Assembly (NCBI GenBank): GCA_020091685.1
Contig: CM034605.1
Coordinates: forward strand, 26,318,470 to 26,382,469
Source: Lutjanus erythropterus
Taxonomy: Eukaryota; Chordata; Actinopteri; Lutjaniformes; Lutjanidae
Direction: 5' to 3'
Length of the DNA: 64,000 nucleotides
Position numbers and translations under genes: made by a program. Position 1 is the first letter of the stretch, and each line of letters opens with the position of its first letter. The notes beneath the pieces are model-generated. The model saw nothing but the letters and a program-made list of their open reading frames with translations, was not told where the DNA came from and did no database searches. Below are positions 32,929 to 44,809 of this stretch, one piece after another.

Positions 32929-33557
32929 TTAAAGGGACAGTTCACCCCCCCAAATCTAAAAATACAGATTTTTCCCTGGGTTGTAGTGCTATTTATTTCT
33001 CTAGATAGTTTTGGTTTGAGTTGCAGAGTTGTGGAGATATCAGCCGTTGAGATGTCTGCCTTCACTCCAACATAACGGGACTAAATGACACTCAGTTTGT
33101 GGCCAAAAAAGAGCCAAAAAATACATTTTAAAACTTCAAAACCAGTGTCTCTTTCCAAAAATCATGACTCAAGATAAGCCACGAACCTTGTTGTGAGCAG
33201 TTTCATGTAGAAACTACTTACTTTGTAGTAGAAAGAAAGTAGTTCAGGTAGATTCTACTGCAGAAAGAAAGTAGTTCTTACATGAAACTGCTCACAGCAA
33301 GGTCTGTAGATAAGTTTTGAGCAAACAGGTCATAATTTCTGGAAAGAGATATTGTTGAATATTTCGAAAAGTATTTTTTGGTGCCTTCAGCATAAGCACC
33401 ACAAGCCGATTACCATTTAGTCCCATTATATTTAAGAGAAGACAGAAATCCATCTCTACGACTCATATCTCCAAAACTCTGCACCTCAAATCAAAACTAT
33501 CTAGATAAGTAAATAGCACTACAGGCCAGGGGAACTTGCGGTGAACTGTCCCTTTAA
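32929..33557. mobile_element. Complete TTAA-flanked foldback element (629 bp)
   Basis: Begins TTAAAGGGACAGTTCAC and ends GTGAACTGTCCCTTTAA. The arms of about 300 bp are inverted copies (GAGATGTCTGCCTTC / GAAGACAGAAATCCATCTC; AACCTTGTTGTGAGCAG / CTGCTCACAGCAAGGTCTG). TTAA at both ends may be a target duplication or part of the palindrome; with TTAA as target it would be piggyBac-like. Related partial copies are at 30000-30395 and 50030-50333. Confidence 0.85.
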
Positions 33558-33639
33558 ATTGTTGCTAACACCTAAAATAATTGTTAGTCCCTGTATGTAT
33601 AGCGTTTCCGACAATCTGCCTCTTTCTCCATGCATTTAT

Positions 33640-34060
33640 CTCACACGCACAGCCTCATTTTCAGTCCCGAGGAGGGTCACGCTGCTCCTGTGCCCTCATG
33701 ACCTGCAGGGGGTCAACGAGAGCAGCTTTACAAACCCTGACTTTATAAAGGCACTGGGAGAAGGTCCTCATGGGAATTAACCCTACCCAGGCAACCCCAA
33801 ACAGTAAATTACAGGGGGCTTACATGATTTCTGCGCTCCCCGGGGACATCAAACAGTGAGACGGGCTGCGTTAAACTCAGCCCGCTCGCTCCACTTCAGA
33901 TCTGCTCCTCTCTTTTGTTCCACCGTATTAGTTCAATCCCTGAAAGACTGCAGGGAGGCTCCACAAGCTCCCTGTCTCACTCTGTTCATAAAGACGTTTT
34001 AAAAATGACATCTCCTCAGGCCTGTTGGTGACCACAGGCTCACTGCGTGGAAACAAGAAT
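33640..34060. other. Unique GC-richer stretch, possible regulatory or unannotated exon
   Basis: Non-repetitive, with GGGGACATC, CCCGAGGAGGGTCACG and similar; an open frame of 79 codons (33541-33780) starts inside the foldback end and has no recognised domain. Confidence 0.2.
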
Positions 34061-36166
34061 CAGCTTGATGGAAAACTCTTCATCTGTTGCTCATGTGGGT
34101 CAAAAACATACAAATACAAGATACAAGTCTTTTTTGTTTGTGCTAATAATGGTTTTATGAGTCTGTATATGATGTAATTTCATGATTAAGTGTTGCAATT
34201 TACCTTCTCTGTGTACTATTTTACATATACTACATTTCCCAGGTTGCTTTTTGCCCACAGAACAAATTTATTTATTTAGTGTATTTAGTTCTGGGTGATT
34301 CTGACAGTGCTGAGAGCTTTTCCCGTCAAGAAAATGTCGTCAGTGTTCCTACAAAAAATATCTTTCTTATAATTGCATTGAATTCTGGTCTGTTGAGTTG
34401 CTTTGGCTCATCTAATACAGGCTTCATCATCAAAAATGGTGCAATATAGTCAGTCTAGAAAGCCATCTATCGCTGAAATTTCTCAGCATAAACAATTTCT
34501 TACGGTTATCCGCAATAATTTAAAAGGAGCACCACGAAAACAAAAGAATGGCCCTGAAAATGCATTTTAATTCATGTGCACAAATGCTTTTCACTTTTCG
34601 GCCTGAAATTGGTCAAATCCAGCAACATATTTTCATGATGTTTTGTGTGATTTGCTGAAAGAAACAGTGATGCCACAACATAGTGATCTTCAATGACCAT
34701 TTTTCTAATTGTGTAGAAATATTTTGGAGGTTTTCTATTCTGAGAAGCTGCTGCTAAAATTAAGAATGTCTGTTTATGTCTCATTACAGTTCACACCTGA
34801 TCATTGACTTCAAATGCAGATGGACGACGTGTCCTCATTCCTCCTACTGTATAAAAATGGAGCCAAAATATCCTGGATATCCTGGACTCAATCAATCATG
34901 AGGTAAAACCCGCTTTTTATAGCATCAAATAACTAATTAAAACCAAAGTGATAAAAAAATAGAACACTTGAACAAACATCAGTGTAAAAAGAACTACCTA
35001 AAATGACAGATACCATGTTAAAGAAAACTTTATTTGATGTGTACTTTGATGTTTTAATTTGGCTCCTGTCCTGTCTGCTTACATGGAGGGGGGCGGGGTT
35101 TATGACCTAAACTGCAGCCAGCCACATTTAAAGGCCCACTTTGTAAGATTTGTGAGGATTTATTGGCAGAAACTGAATATAATACTCATAAGTGTGTTGT
35201 CATTAAGAGAAGAAGAATGGTTGTGTTTTCATTATTTTAGAATGAGCCCTTTATATCTACTGAGGATGAGGGTCGTCCTCCATGTTGCACCATCATGTTT
35301 CTACAGTAGCCCAAAACGGACAAACCGAACACTGGCTCTGGATACGACCTTTTGTATTTTTCACCACTTTCGCCGCCACTGTATGCTCTTTTACATGCTT
35401 GGAAGGGGAGGGAGAGGCAAGACACTGATCCTTTAATGAAAGTTTGGTGCTGTTTTCTGACATGTTATTTGATCCATACCTGCACAAAATTCTACAACTG
35501 TGTTTTATAACTTTATTACTTAATACTTTCACTCAGATTAATGCTTTCTAGTTTCAGTTTTCTGGTTGCCAGGTCTGTAATGACTGTCTCGGGGACAATG
35601 GCTCGTAGGCCTGAGTGTTTTTTTCTCAGCTCTTCATTGGGGAGGAGCCCCCGCTGGGAGCAGATTAGCCTCTTCATGGGGGATGTGACGCCCAGAGAGG
35701 AAGTATCAGAGGAGGACAAACACAAGGACAAATCATCCGGCCGTCACTTAATATTCAGCACAGACACGCAGACAGCAGGAGAGGAGAGGGCTTCCTCTGA
35801 GGCTGAGATTTCCTTTTCTTCCCCCCTTTGTTTCCTTCATTTTGATCTCTATTAGCTGCTACTGGGATGATTGTTGGTCGTCTGTGGAGGAAGATATTTG
35901 TTAAGTGACAGCAGAAGACGGGGGAGGTACTTAGATTAATGCACCATTATAGCAGATTTTAATATGTTGTTTATAAATCACTTTTTATAATTTTTTGACA
36001 CTTAATTATTGTATTTTTTTTTTAGGAAATGGTTTGGATGATATGAGCAGAGGACTTTTATTTTGACAAACTGCTTGCCTAGGAGCCTTTTTTTTGTTTT
36101 ATTCCATTATATTCTTGTGTTTTCTTACATAAATAAAGACATTTCCACAAAATTAAGTGTTTAACA
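34061..36166. other. Intergenic, nothing firmly recognised
   Basis: 35560-35880 is a unique, more GC-rich stretch that could be a conserved non-coding element. No gene supported in the remainder. Confidence 0.3.
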
Positions 36167-36632
36167 CACCAGATTTCCCAAGGGAGGACCCCCACATGAC
36201 CCACTTAACATATGCCCCACCTTCAAGTGTTGAAATGAAAACTACACCCGTGTGTTTGACACCCAGACTCTTCGTATCATTTCAGGGTTACAGGAGTAGA
36301 AACTATTAAAAAACATGGTGAAGAAAAACTAAAATCTAAATCAGATTAAGAGAGAAATAAAAGACACAACATTCACATAACACGACATACGAGGAATCTG
36401 GTATTTTGGCGCATAATGGTCACAATAAACATAGTCAGAGAAAACAAGCAAATCCTGTAAAAGTCAAGAATCACAAGAATAAAATACACAAAATCTGTGA
36501 AAATATGTCTGTTTAAAGATGAAAATAACGTGAATAGCCATCCTCTAATGTCTTATCTAATCGTCTCATGACCCCACAGGTTTATCTTCTGAGCCTTTGG
36601 AGGGGCCCGACCCCTAAGTTGGGAAACACGGG
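36167..36632. mobile_element. Probable hAT-like non-autonomous element
   Basis: Left end CCAGATTTCCCAAGGGAGG and right end CCCTAAGTTGGGAAACACGG are approximate inverted repeats of the 'TTGGGAACCACTG' type; interior GAAATGAAAACTACACCCGTG is typical of a common fish repeat. Old and diverged. Confidence 0.45.
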
Positions 36633-36792
36633 AGTTAATTAGCTCCACCTTGAGTGGCTGCAGCAGTAAAATGCTGCTTTTTTGTATAGGGAGTCTTAAA
36701 TGAAAATTAAGTTTATGCAGCTTTATCCCAGAGAAAAACAATATGTCCAACTTGAAGTTATGTTAAGGGAAATGTGAATCACATATTCGTAT

Positions 36793-36816
36793 ATTTATTT
36801 ATTTATTTATTTATTT
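36793..36816. repeat. (TTTA)n microsatellite
   Basis: About six TTTA units in tandem. Confidence 0.9.
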
Positions 36817-37469
36817 TTAAATGAAGAAATGTGGGCCAAAAATTACATTTGGATAAGTTAAAACTTCATTCATCCTGAGGGAAACTGCTGAGCAGCAGGT
36901 GCAGTAAAAAGCAGGAAAGAGCGCAAATATAAAAAGTGCAAAAATATAAAACACAAACATGGTACAGCCGCTTCATGGTGAGTTTATAGAAATGTAAGTA
37001 AAAACATAGTTTAAAATTGTGTTTTAAAAGGTGAGAAAAATGGAGACGTCATGCATCTCGAGTGTTTTCACTGCAGAAATGATTTCATGACCAACAGATG
37101 GCGTCAAATACAAATTTATTTGAACTACACAGATTAAATTAGATTTGGTGGCTGGAATTTAAAATGTTTGAAACTCTGTGTTGTCGTAGAAAATGAGAAT
37201 CCAGTTCGAGGATCTCGTTCACAGCTGCATCACCTGGTTTTTAAACAAAATTAACAAAATAAAAGCCTGTTAGAGCTGATTTGCTGCTGTATTTTGCATA
37301 GTGTTGAACTGTTGAATGTATATGATAAGAAGTGTGCACAGAGTGGTCCTGGTTGCAGGATGATTGACAGCTGCAGGGGTCAGCTCTCGGCTCTTTCCCA
37401 CATGGCCCTCAGCCGCAGTTTAGCAGATAATTAAAATATAAATGGGACAAAGACCTCTAAGTCTCTGTG

Positions 37470-37660
37470 TAAGCGTTACAAAGCGGAGCCACATCCCTGC
37501 GCTGGTAAACCGACACCGCAAAGACAAACACGCCGCTCTCCGCCAGCTGTTCACCGCAAGTGTTGTTGTGGACGGAGAGCCGGCGGGACCGAGACCCGCC
37601 ACAGGCCGCGGGAGACACGCTGCGTTCACGGGCTGTGGGAAATATGACCGTCCTAAGTTA
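37470..37660. other. Isolated CpG-rich patch
   Basis: About 190 bp with dense CpG (GGAGAGCCGGCGGGACCGAG; CACAGGCCGCGGGAGACACG) in otherwise AT-rich DNA. Both strands have short open frames without recognised domains. Could be an unannotated promoter or exon, or a CpG-rich repeat end; the tail GCTGCGTTCACGGGCTGTGG is reminiscent of a dispersed repeat. Confidence 0.3.
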
Positions 37661-38654
37661 ACCGCACTTACATGATTATATGTACCCCTAATTTACATTA
37701 CTGTAGAGAAATGAAACAATGCACATGACAAGATTTATTGTTCTCATCGTAAATTTCATTCATAAGATTGATTTTTTTTGTTTTGTTGTTGCTGTACGCA
37801 CAGAACCATTACATATATCTAAAAACAAGGACAACAAAGTTGAACAAAGATAGGTAAAAATAAACTATTACATACAAGTGGCAGGTGTAATTATAAATAT
37901 ATATATAAAGCAACAATGAAAGTTAATAACTTACATGTTAATATGTAATTCAAAATCGGATTTTAAAGGGAAATAGGGACAGCATACAGGTTGCTATTTT
38001 GTAATGAGCATTTTATTGAAATTTTTAAAAGAAAAAGATAAATATCACAAATGAAACAGAGATATATTTTTGTAAGTATGTTTTTTTTTCCTGGACAATA
38101 TGTGGTATAAAATAGTTGAAACATTAAATGGGCAGTGATACAGTGTTTGGGTTTCTTGGTGGTGAAGTTTGCATGTCAGTGCCATTTGTTGCCACTAATG
38201 TGCATGAAACCACATTTTACCTCAAACTGTGGTCAGTATGCAAATGCACATTTAGTCCAAACCATTCTGCAACTGCACATTTATTCTCATTGTGATGCTG
38301 CTGCAGTTTAACTTTGTTCTCTGAAGCATGCAGCCTCATCTTGCAGCTTTTAAATTGACCGACTGCACCTGAATGCAGCTTTGTAGGCTTCAGACACTGA
38401 ATTCATCTCCTGTGCTGTTAATAAAGGAAAACACTTGTCTTCTACCTTCACACAATGAAACACAGAGCTGATCTGAGTTTCACAGATATGTTCACACTTT
38501 AAATAAACAACTAAATAAACTACATTTTTTTAAATAATAGCCTCATCCTTGTAATGAAAAGATATTGGAATACTAACATACTCCATATGCATGTCTAATT
38601 ACCACAAATGTCACAGTAAATAAAACAGAAGGAAATTGTTTCCATTAAATAATC

Positions 38655-38689
<35 letters not shown>

Positions 38690-39474
38690 TGTACAAGACA
38701 TTTTCCTTGGAACAGTGATTTTCCTCTGTGTCAAGTTAATTTCTGTGTCCCTGGTTAATCAAATAGTCTTTAAATTTCTCAAATAATTAATCAGAAGGTG
38801 AATATTGTGTCACATAGGTGGGAAAAACAACAACTTGTAGCATCACTGAGGCCTGAAAGTGAGAATTTTCACTTTTGAGTTACTGGATAAAGAAACCTAC
38901 AAAATGTTACACTTTTAAACCTAATAAAAAACTCCTTTAGTGTCAGAAATAAATCAGCTGTATTCACTGTTGAAAATTTCTAGAGGTCATATAAAAAGAA
39001 ATGACCTCTTGACCTGAAATGTTGGTAGACTGAACATCTTATTCAGAAGATTTTAGCCGTTGTGTCCTGTCTCCGTTTCAGTCTGGACTCATGATCTCCT
39101 GCTCAGTTCAGATAAAAACTCATTACGGATCCTCAGGTCCTGCAGACACCTGATCTCCTCCACACAGTCTAAATATTTGGGTTCATATAAAGCCCAGTGT
39201 AACACCAGTACGACCAGTGCTCACTGCCCAGTGACAGCTGCTCATAAAGCACAGCAGTGTGACATGACAGACAGGAGGGGATGCGGTCAAACTGCACTAC
39301 AGGTAAGAGGAAAAGTGTATTTTTGATTGATTTTGATTGATTGACTTTCAGTTTGTAACACATCTGTTGACATGTTGGGATGTGTGGTGTGTTTACAGGC
39401 AGTCACAGCTGTTTTTTTGGACGCTGTGAGTGTGTGTCAGCAAGAGTGTCACGTATATGAGGACAGGAGCATTT
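37661..39474. other. Intergenic, AT-rich, nothing recognised
   Basis: Includes a 29-base A run (38658-38686) without adjacent retroposon features. No gene supported. Confidence 0.4.
38658..38686. repeat. Poly(A) tract
   Basis: Twenty-nine A residues in a row; not preceded by a recognisable SINE or LINE 3' end. Confidence 0.95.
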
Positions 39475-40160
39475 CATTACGTTCATCAGGGGTGACAAAG
39501 TGAGCCCTGATTAGGTTTCTAATTACCCAGTTTAAACTCTAAGTGGGCCATTTGCACTGCGCTGCTTGAACTGGATCCATCGTCTATCTGTTTCTCTTGG
39601 CTCCACAGAGAAAGAGAGTGTGTGTGTGTGTGTGTGGCAGCTGCTGGCCTTTATTGTCTACCACCACAGTGTGTGTGTTCACATGTGTGTGTGTGTGTGT
39701 GTGGATTATCTGTGGTTATGTAACAGCTGTCGTGTCAGGATCTGATATGAATCTGTGAGCCTGATGAGGGGATGATTGACAGCTCGACTCCCAGAATAGA
39801 CGAGGAATCTGTCTTTGATGAGGCCCTAAGCTCCGAGCTGATCTCTTCACGGGGCTTTCTATAGAAATCTCTCTGTCGTCTGCATGATTGGCGCGGATAA
39901 AATCTTAATGAGACAGATTAGTTTGTGAAAAAATATTGCTAAACATTTCAGCCCCTCATTTAGAGCCTGTTAGATGCCTTTATGGCTCTCAGATAGGTTT
40001 TGTCTCTGATGTGATTAGAGGACGTCGAGGGATGTTAGGCAGCCTCACAATCTCATATTGGTCTGCGGAGCATCAGGAAATAATAGGCAATTTGGCACAG
40101 TGTCACGGAAAATCATCCAATCTCTTCATTAGATCTGATCTGCATCACATGATCTTTTTC
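39475..40160. promoter_or_regulatory. Candidate conserved non-coding element 3, split by (GT)n tracts
   Basis: Non-repetitive blocks at 39480-39600 (CTGATTAGGTTTCTAATTACCC, paired homeodomain-like sites) and 39720-40160 (ATGATTGACAGCTC MEIS/PBX-like at 39771-39784, GGCGCGGATAAAATCTTAATGA) flank two GT repeats. No exon seen. Conservation untested. Confidence 0.33.
39618..39703. repeat. Two (GT)n tracts
   Basis: GT runs at 39618-39637 and 39684-39703, separated by 46 bases. Confidence 0.9.
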
Positions 40161-41031
40161 AAATTTAAATTTTCTGAGCACTTTAAGGTCTTCTTGTCTA
40201 CATTGTCTTAAAAAATAAGATTAAAAGTTAATTCTTGAAGTCTGAAGCATCGTTGACAAAATCAATCTGAGTGGGAAAAGTCTGTTTAATCACTGATGCT
40301 GAAACAATCAGTCAATAAACAGAAAATAAACAAAAACAGTCAGTACATTTTTTAAATCATTAATGAAGTAAAAGTGACAAATATCTGGTTCCAGCTTCTC
40401 TTTTGTTTTCTATCAGACCAGGAACAATTTTAACGTATTTACATTTTCAACGAGTATATGTGCACTAATAAATAATAAAATTGATATATTCTCACTAATC
40501 AAGATAAGACTATAATATTAAGTTTACAGCAGGAAGTCAGAGTGGTAGTTCACAGACATCTAAACTTTAGATGGGAGAAGAAAAATACTTCACATCCGAC
40601 ATGAAGCTTTTATGCCTCAAAATCAGTTTTGCATTGAAAACTTTGGCCAAAGTGAAATGATAATGACCCCGTACCTGTTACACCAGCAGAGAGAGAATCC
40701 AACTGAGCATGTAAGTAAGTGTTATCACTCTGGCTTGTTTCTGATCGGAGGAATTTAGTGTGTTACAATTCCCCCCCCTTGCAATTGCCCCCTGTCTCCC
40801 CTAAAGCAAATATTGTGGGTCTTTGGACAGTTGATCAAACAAGACGTGTGAAGACATCACCAAAGGTTCAGGGAAATAATGATGATATTTTCTAGAAAAA
40901 AACACGACTTGATTAAAATATTTTGTAAAAAGATCAATTGATGAGTTGACCAACAGAAAATTAATAATGACCGGTAACTATTGCAGACAAACAAACAGAA
41001 ACAAATACTGGGATTTGCTGTCTTTGTCACT
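40161..41031. other. Intergenic, nothing recognised
   Basis: AT-rich with chance frames only. Confidence 0.4.
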
Positions 41032-41152
<121 letters not shown>

Positions 41153-41699
41153 CTTGAAATCTTTCATGTACATCCATTGAGAATAGACTTAATTTTTTAG
41201 TGGAAGACATCCTGTGTCCAGAAGTTAAATGTCTGAAATTAAAACAATCTGTACTGATTCATCATAAATGGAAGAAATTGTTATTTGCATTCCTGAAGAA
41301 ATGGCCTCTCAAATAATATCCAGAGTCTAACTGTTGAAGCCTGTGATGTCCAACAGAGGGCGCTGTATGCCTCAGCTGGTTTCTGTGCAGCACATGTTCA
41401 CTGTTCACTGACTGCAAACTGGACAACTTGAGTTGACAGGAAAAAGAAATGCAGCTGAGAAAGAAATGTGAATAAAAGAATAAAAGTACCTCTGTAAATA
41501 TATATTTGCAAAGAAATAAAATCCTGTACCTTCCTTCTGACTGGAGGACACTCACTTTAAATTAGAGAACATGTTCTTCAGGCTTTTAACAGCTGTTGAT
41601 GTGCTTTTGCACACAGGGCTCTACACAGGCAGCTTTTTGATGTAGTTGCATCTTTAAAAATCTGCTCTGGTAAATTTATCATAATATATATTATCTGAC

Positions 41700-41900
41700 T
41701 TCTAAGTGTCCATCAAAACTTGACAGTGTGGGTAAAACCTGAGCGGGCCTTCATAAATCATGCAAAGCGTGTCGCCCATTCCTGCACGTCCACTGCATTT
41801 TGATTTGCATGGGTACAGAACAAGGATTTATATCAAGGTCACACTGGGGTCAAACACTTTTGCATATCAGGGTTTCTTTTCAAGTTTAGGCACAGAAGAG
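41700..41900. promoter_or_regulatory. Candidate regulatory element with octamer and DR5 site
   Basis: Perfect octamer ATTTGCAT at 41803-41810 and, 26 bases on, AGGTCA-CACTG-GGGTCA at 41836-41852, a direct repeat with 5-bp spacing that fits the RAR/RXR DR5 consensus RGKTSA-N5-RGKTSA. Surroundings are non-repetitive. Functionality is inference. Confidence 0.4.
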
Positions 41901-42607
41901 GTCCACCATGAATTCACTAAATTCACTTAAAAAGCTTCATCTTTTTTAAAAAGTACCATTTTTCCTTGGCAGCACACTCCTGGCAGTCTGAGTGAAGTAA
42001 AAACACAACATTAAGGTTTATTTGCTGTTTGATGCGAGTCTGGACGTAACCACCATGACGCCTGCCTGCTGCCCTCACTGCGTGTAGGATACAGTAACAC
42101 ATATCTGGACTTCTACCAATAAAACCTGCTTCATCGCCAAAATCACGTCTTCTCCTCAGCCAAAACTTCATCTTGGCAACGCTAAAATATTTCTGTAGCA
42201 TCGTCCAACTCACAGAAATTCCATAAAAGTCAGATTGGAGCGTTTATCAGAGCCATTTTCCCTCTACATTTGAGTTTAATTTCAGAGAAATCACAACCTT
42301 CGCTTTGACACCTGCATTCCTAACTCCCTCAAAACTAATTTATTTTCAAACCTCATTAATGCCTCCACTAAAATTAACTTCCTATAAAACATTATGGACA
42401 GAGTCCTGGTATCTAAAATAATGTGATCACAGTGGACAAATGAAATTTTTGAGGGAGGTGATAAACTGGACGTGTGGGAGTCAGAACATCTTTAATATTA
42501 TAATTAAAAAAATGTTTTATTTAGCAATTTACATCTCTCTCTTTATGCATCAGATATTAAATACTTGTTGGAGGTGGAAATAAACCAATGGGAGAGAAAA
42601 AAGGATC

Positions 42608-42765
42608 AGAGATGTGAAGTAACTAAGTAGAAATACTTAGATTCTTCAGGTATCTGTACTTTGTTTTACTTTATTTATTCTTTAGTCTGTTTTGACAAAT
42701 TTTTACTTTTGCTCCCCACACTGTACTTTCTACTCCTTACATTTTCATAACAGGCTCATTTCTTT
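42608..42765 (-). repeat. AAGTAC-type dispersed repeat fragment
   Basis: GATGTGAAGTAACTAAGTAG, AGGTATCTGTACTTTGTTTT and TACTCCTTACATTTTCATAAC are typical consecutive blocks of this teleost repeat. Confidence 0.6.
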
Positions 42766-42867
42766 AGTTTAATGCATTTAAGGGGACTGTTTTCAACCTA
42801 AATGGATGGACGATAACACATAGAAAGCACGATTCCTTTGTGTATCCATCAATGCACATCACACACG

Positions 42868-43116
42868 ACGGAGGTAACAAGATAAAAATGACATAAAAAG
42901 TCCAAAACAATGTAAAAGACATAACAGGACCAAAGTGACGTAAAAGATGTAGCAAGATGAAAATGACGTAAATGACGCAACAAGATCCAAACTATGTAAA
43001 AGACAAAACAAGAAGAAAAGATACAAAAGACTAAAATTACGCACGACGTAACAAAATGAAAACTACATGAAAGATGCAACAAGATGAAAATTACATAAAC
43101 AACGTAATAAGATGAC
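42868..43116. repeat. Degenerate ~30-bp minisatellite
   Basis: Units like GACGTAACAAGATGAAAATGACATAAAA repeat imperfectly about eight or nine times. The hydrophobic periodic frame on the minus strand is a by-product of the repeat, not a membrane protein. Confidence 0.75.
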
Positions 43117-44809
43117 AGAAAGATCAAGTCAGAAATAGTTCAATAATCCCACATTTTCAAGCTCCCTGTTGACTAAAAACTCTCCCTGCACTTGAAATTT
43201 CATGGATACAAACATTTGTTAAGTGGCCCGATGTTGCCCCCCTCCCATCGGTCGCCACTTCAGAGCCAGTCTGTTTACTCGGTCTTTACCTGAGTGGAAA
43301 ATCTCAAGTGCTTCTGTCAAAATACCCTCAAAGAAAGAAAATCCTCTCCCTGTCGGCACAAACTGGCCCATAAAGTAATATTTCATATGTGGGCGACAGC
43401 AGACCAAAGGAGAAGGGCTGGTGCAGTCACTTTGAAATCAAGGAGCCTCTTCAGGCTTTTAGCAGCTGCTGATGTGTTTTTGAGCATGAGGAGACTTTGT
43501 CTGTATCTGCTTTAGAGGATCTGCTCAGTGACCCACACAGGAAGCTTTCGGATACAGCTGTAGTTAAGTTTTTATCTATGCAGGAAGTCTTGTTTTGCAA
43601 GAGAAACCTGACAGCAGAAGAAGAAAATGAATGAAGAAAATGCAGTCACACAAAGCAGTCATCACACTATAACTGACTAAAATATTAATAAAAATATTAG
43701 AACTCCAAGTCCAGCCGAGGAATGAACAGTTTCAGCTTGTTTGGCAGTTCATTCCAGTCTTAATAGTACTGGAAACCAGTCTACCCCAGTTCAAAGTTGG
43801 TATGAAAAACTTTAAAAAGAAAAAACTTTGGTGGAGAATTAAATGAGAAGATCAATGCCACTCTAAATCTCTCAAGAGATCTCTCAAATCTCTTGTATTT
43901 GTCTGTCAAATATTAAGCTAACTTCTGCTGTAACTTCCTGGAGTCTCTGCTTGTTTCCTAACAACAGCTCCCAACCAGGAAGTAGTCCAACACACAACCC
44001 TTTGACGGTATGCTGTGGAAATTTTTTTTTTCTAGAAAATCCCTGTTGTTATAAATGACACCATTGTTAAATGAACTGCGGTTAGCATCCTGTTGCTCAT
44101 GTAGCATCCTTAGCATCAGCCAGTGACCTGACATACACAAGACTGAACGCTGAAATGAAAACTGAATGTTGTAAAAATTTACAATCATATTTAGAATAAT
44201 GTTTTTATCCATAATATTTTATTTGGACCATTGGCTCTTGATGTTAATTAGCTTGCTGTTTGCGAATTGCTTTGCAACCAACACTGCTGTGTTGCAAAAT
44301 TATAGCTAGCTGACTAACTATAGCTTAGATTACGTTACAGCAAGCCTGTTGCAGTGCATCACTTTTGGTAAGGAGAAAACAATCGTTAGTTATACACGTT
44401 TGCTTTGTACCATTACATCATTTCTTGTTGGCTAAAATCAGCACCATATGTCAACATCATGGACCATGTTAGCTGGTGAAGTAATTTTGCATGCTAGCTG
44501 ACTAACATATCCACTCAGATATTGCTAGCTATAATGCTGAGCATGCAAGCTAAGGTTAGCTTACTAGCTGGTGATTTACCTAAACTGCATGGATCTGGCT
44601 AGCCTGGTTTGTAATGTTGGCTGCTAAGCTAGTCAATTTTCCAGCCAGTCAGCCCCGGGATTCTGGATGAAATAGTGGATATTATTCATGCAAGACAGTA
44701 TTTTGTTATGTTAGCTAGCTAGTGATTTTTCTGCATTAGAAAGCAAGCTAAATCAGCTTAAAGGTGCCTATTCAGATGGTAGCTGATGGTGGGGCATCAA
44801 GTTTTGAAG
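43117..44809. other. Intergenic, no gene supported
   Basis: 44250-44760 is rich in TAGCTAGCTGACTAAC-type words, related in texture to the GCTA arrays, but not in regular tandem. 43200-43400 is unique and somewhat GC-richer. Confidence 0.35.

Noticed and set aside
38658-38686. Poly(A) run as the tail of a processed retrocopy
   Set aside because: No gene-like or SINE-like sequence precedes it on either strand and no target duplication was seen.
42849-43127. Multi-pass membrane protein on the minus strand
   Set aside because: Hydrophobic periodicity arises from the ~30-bp minisatellite.
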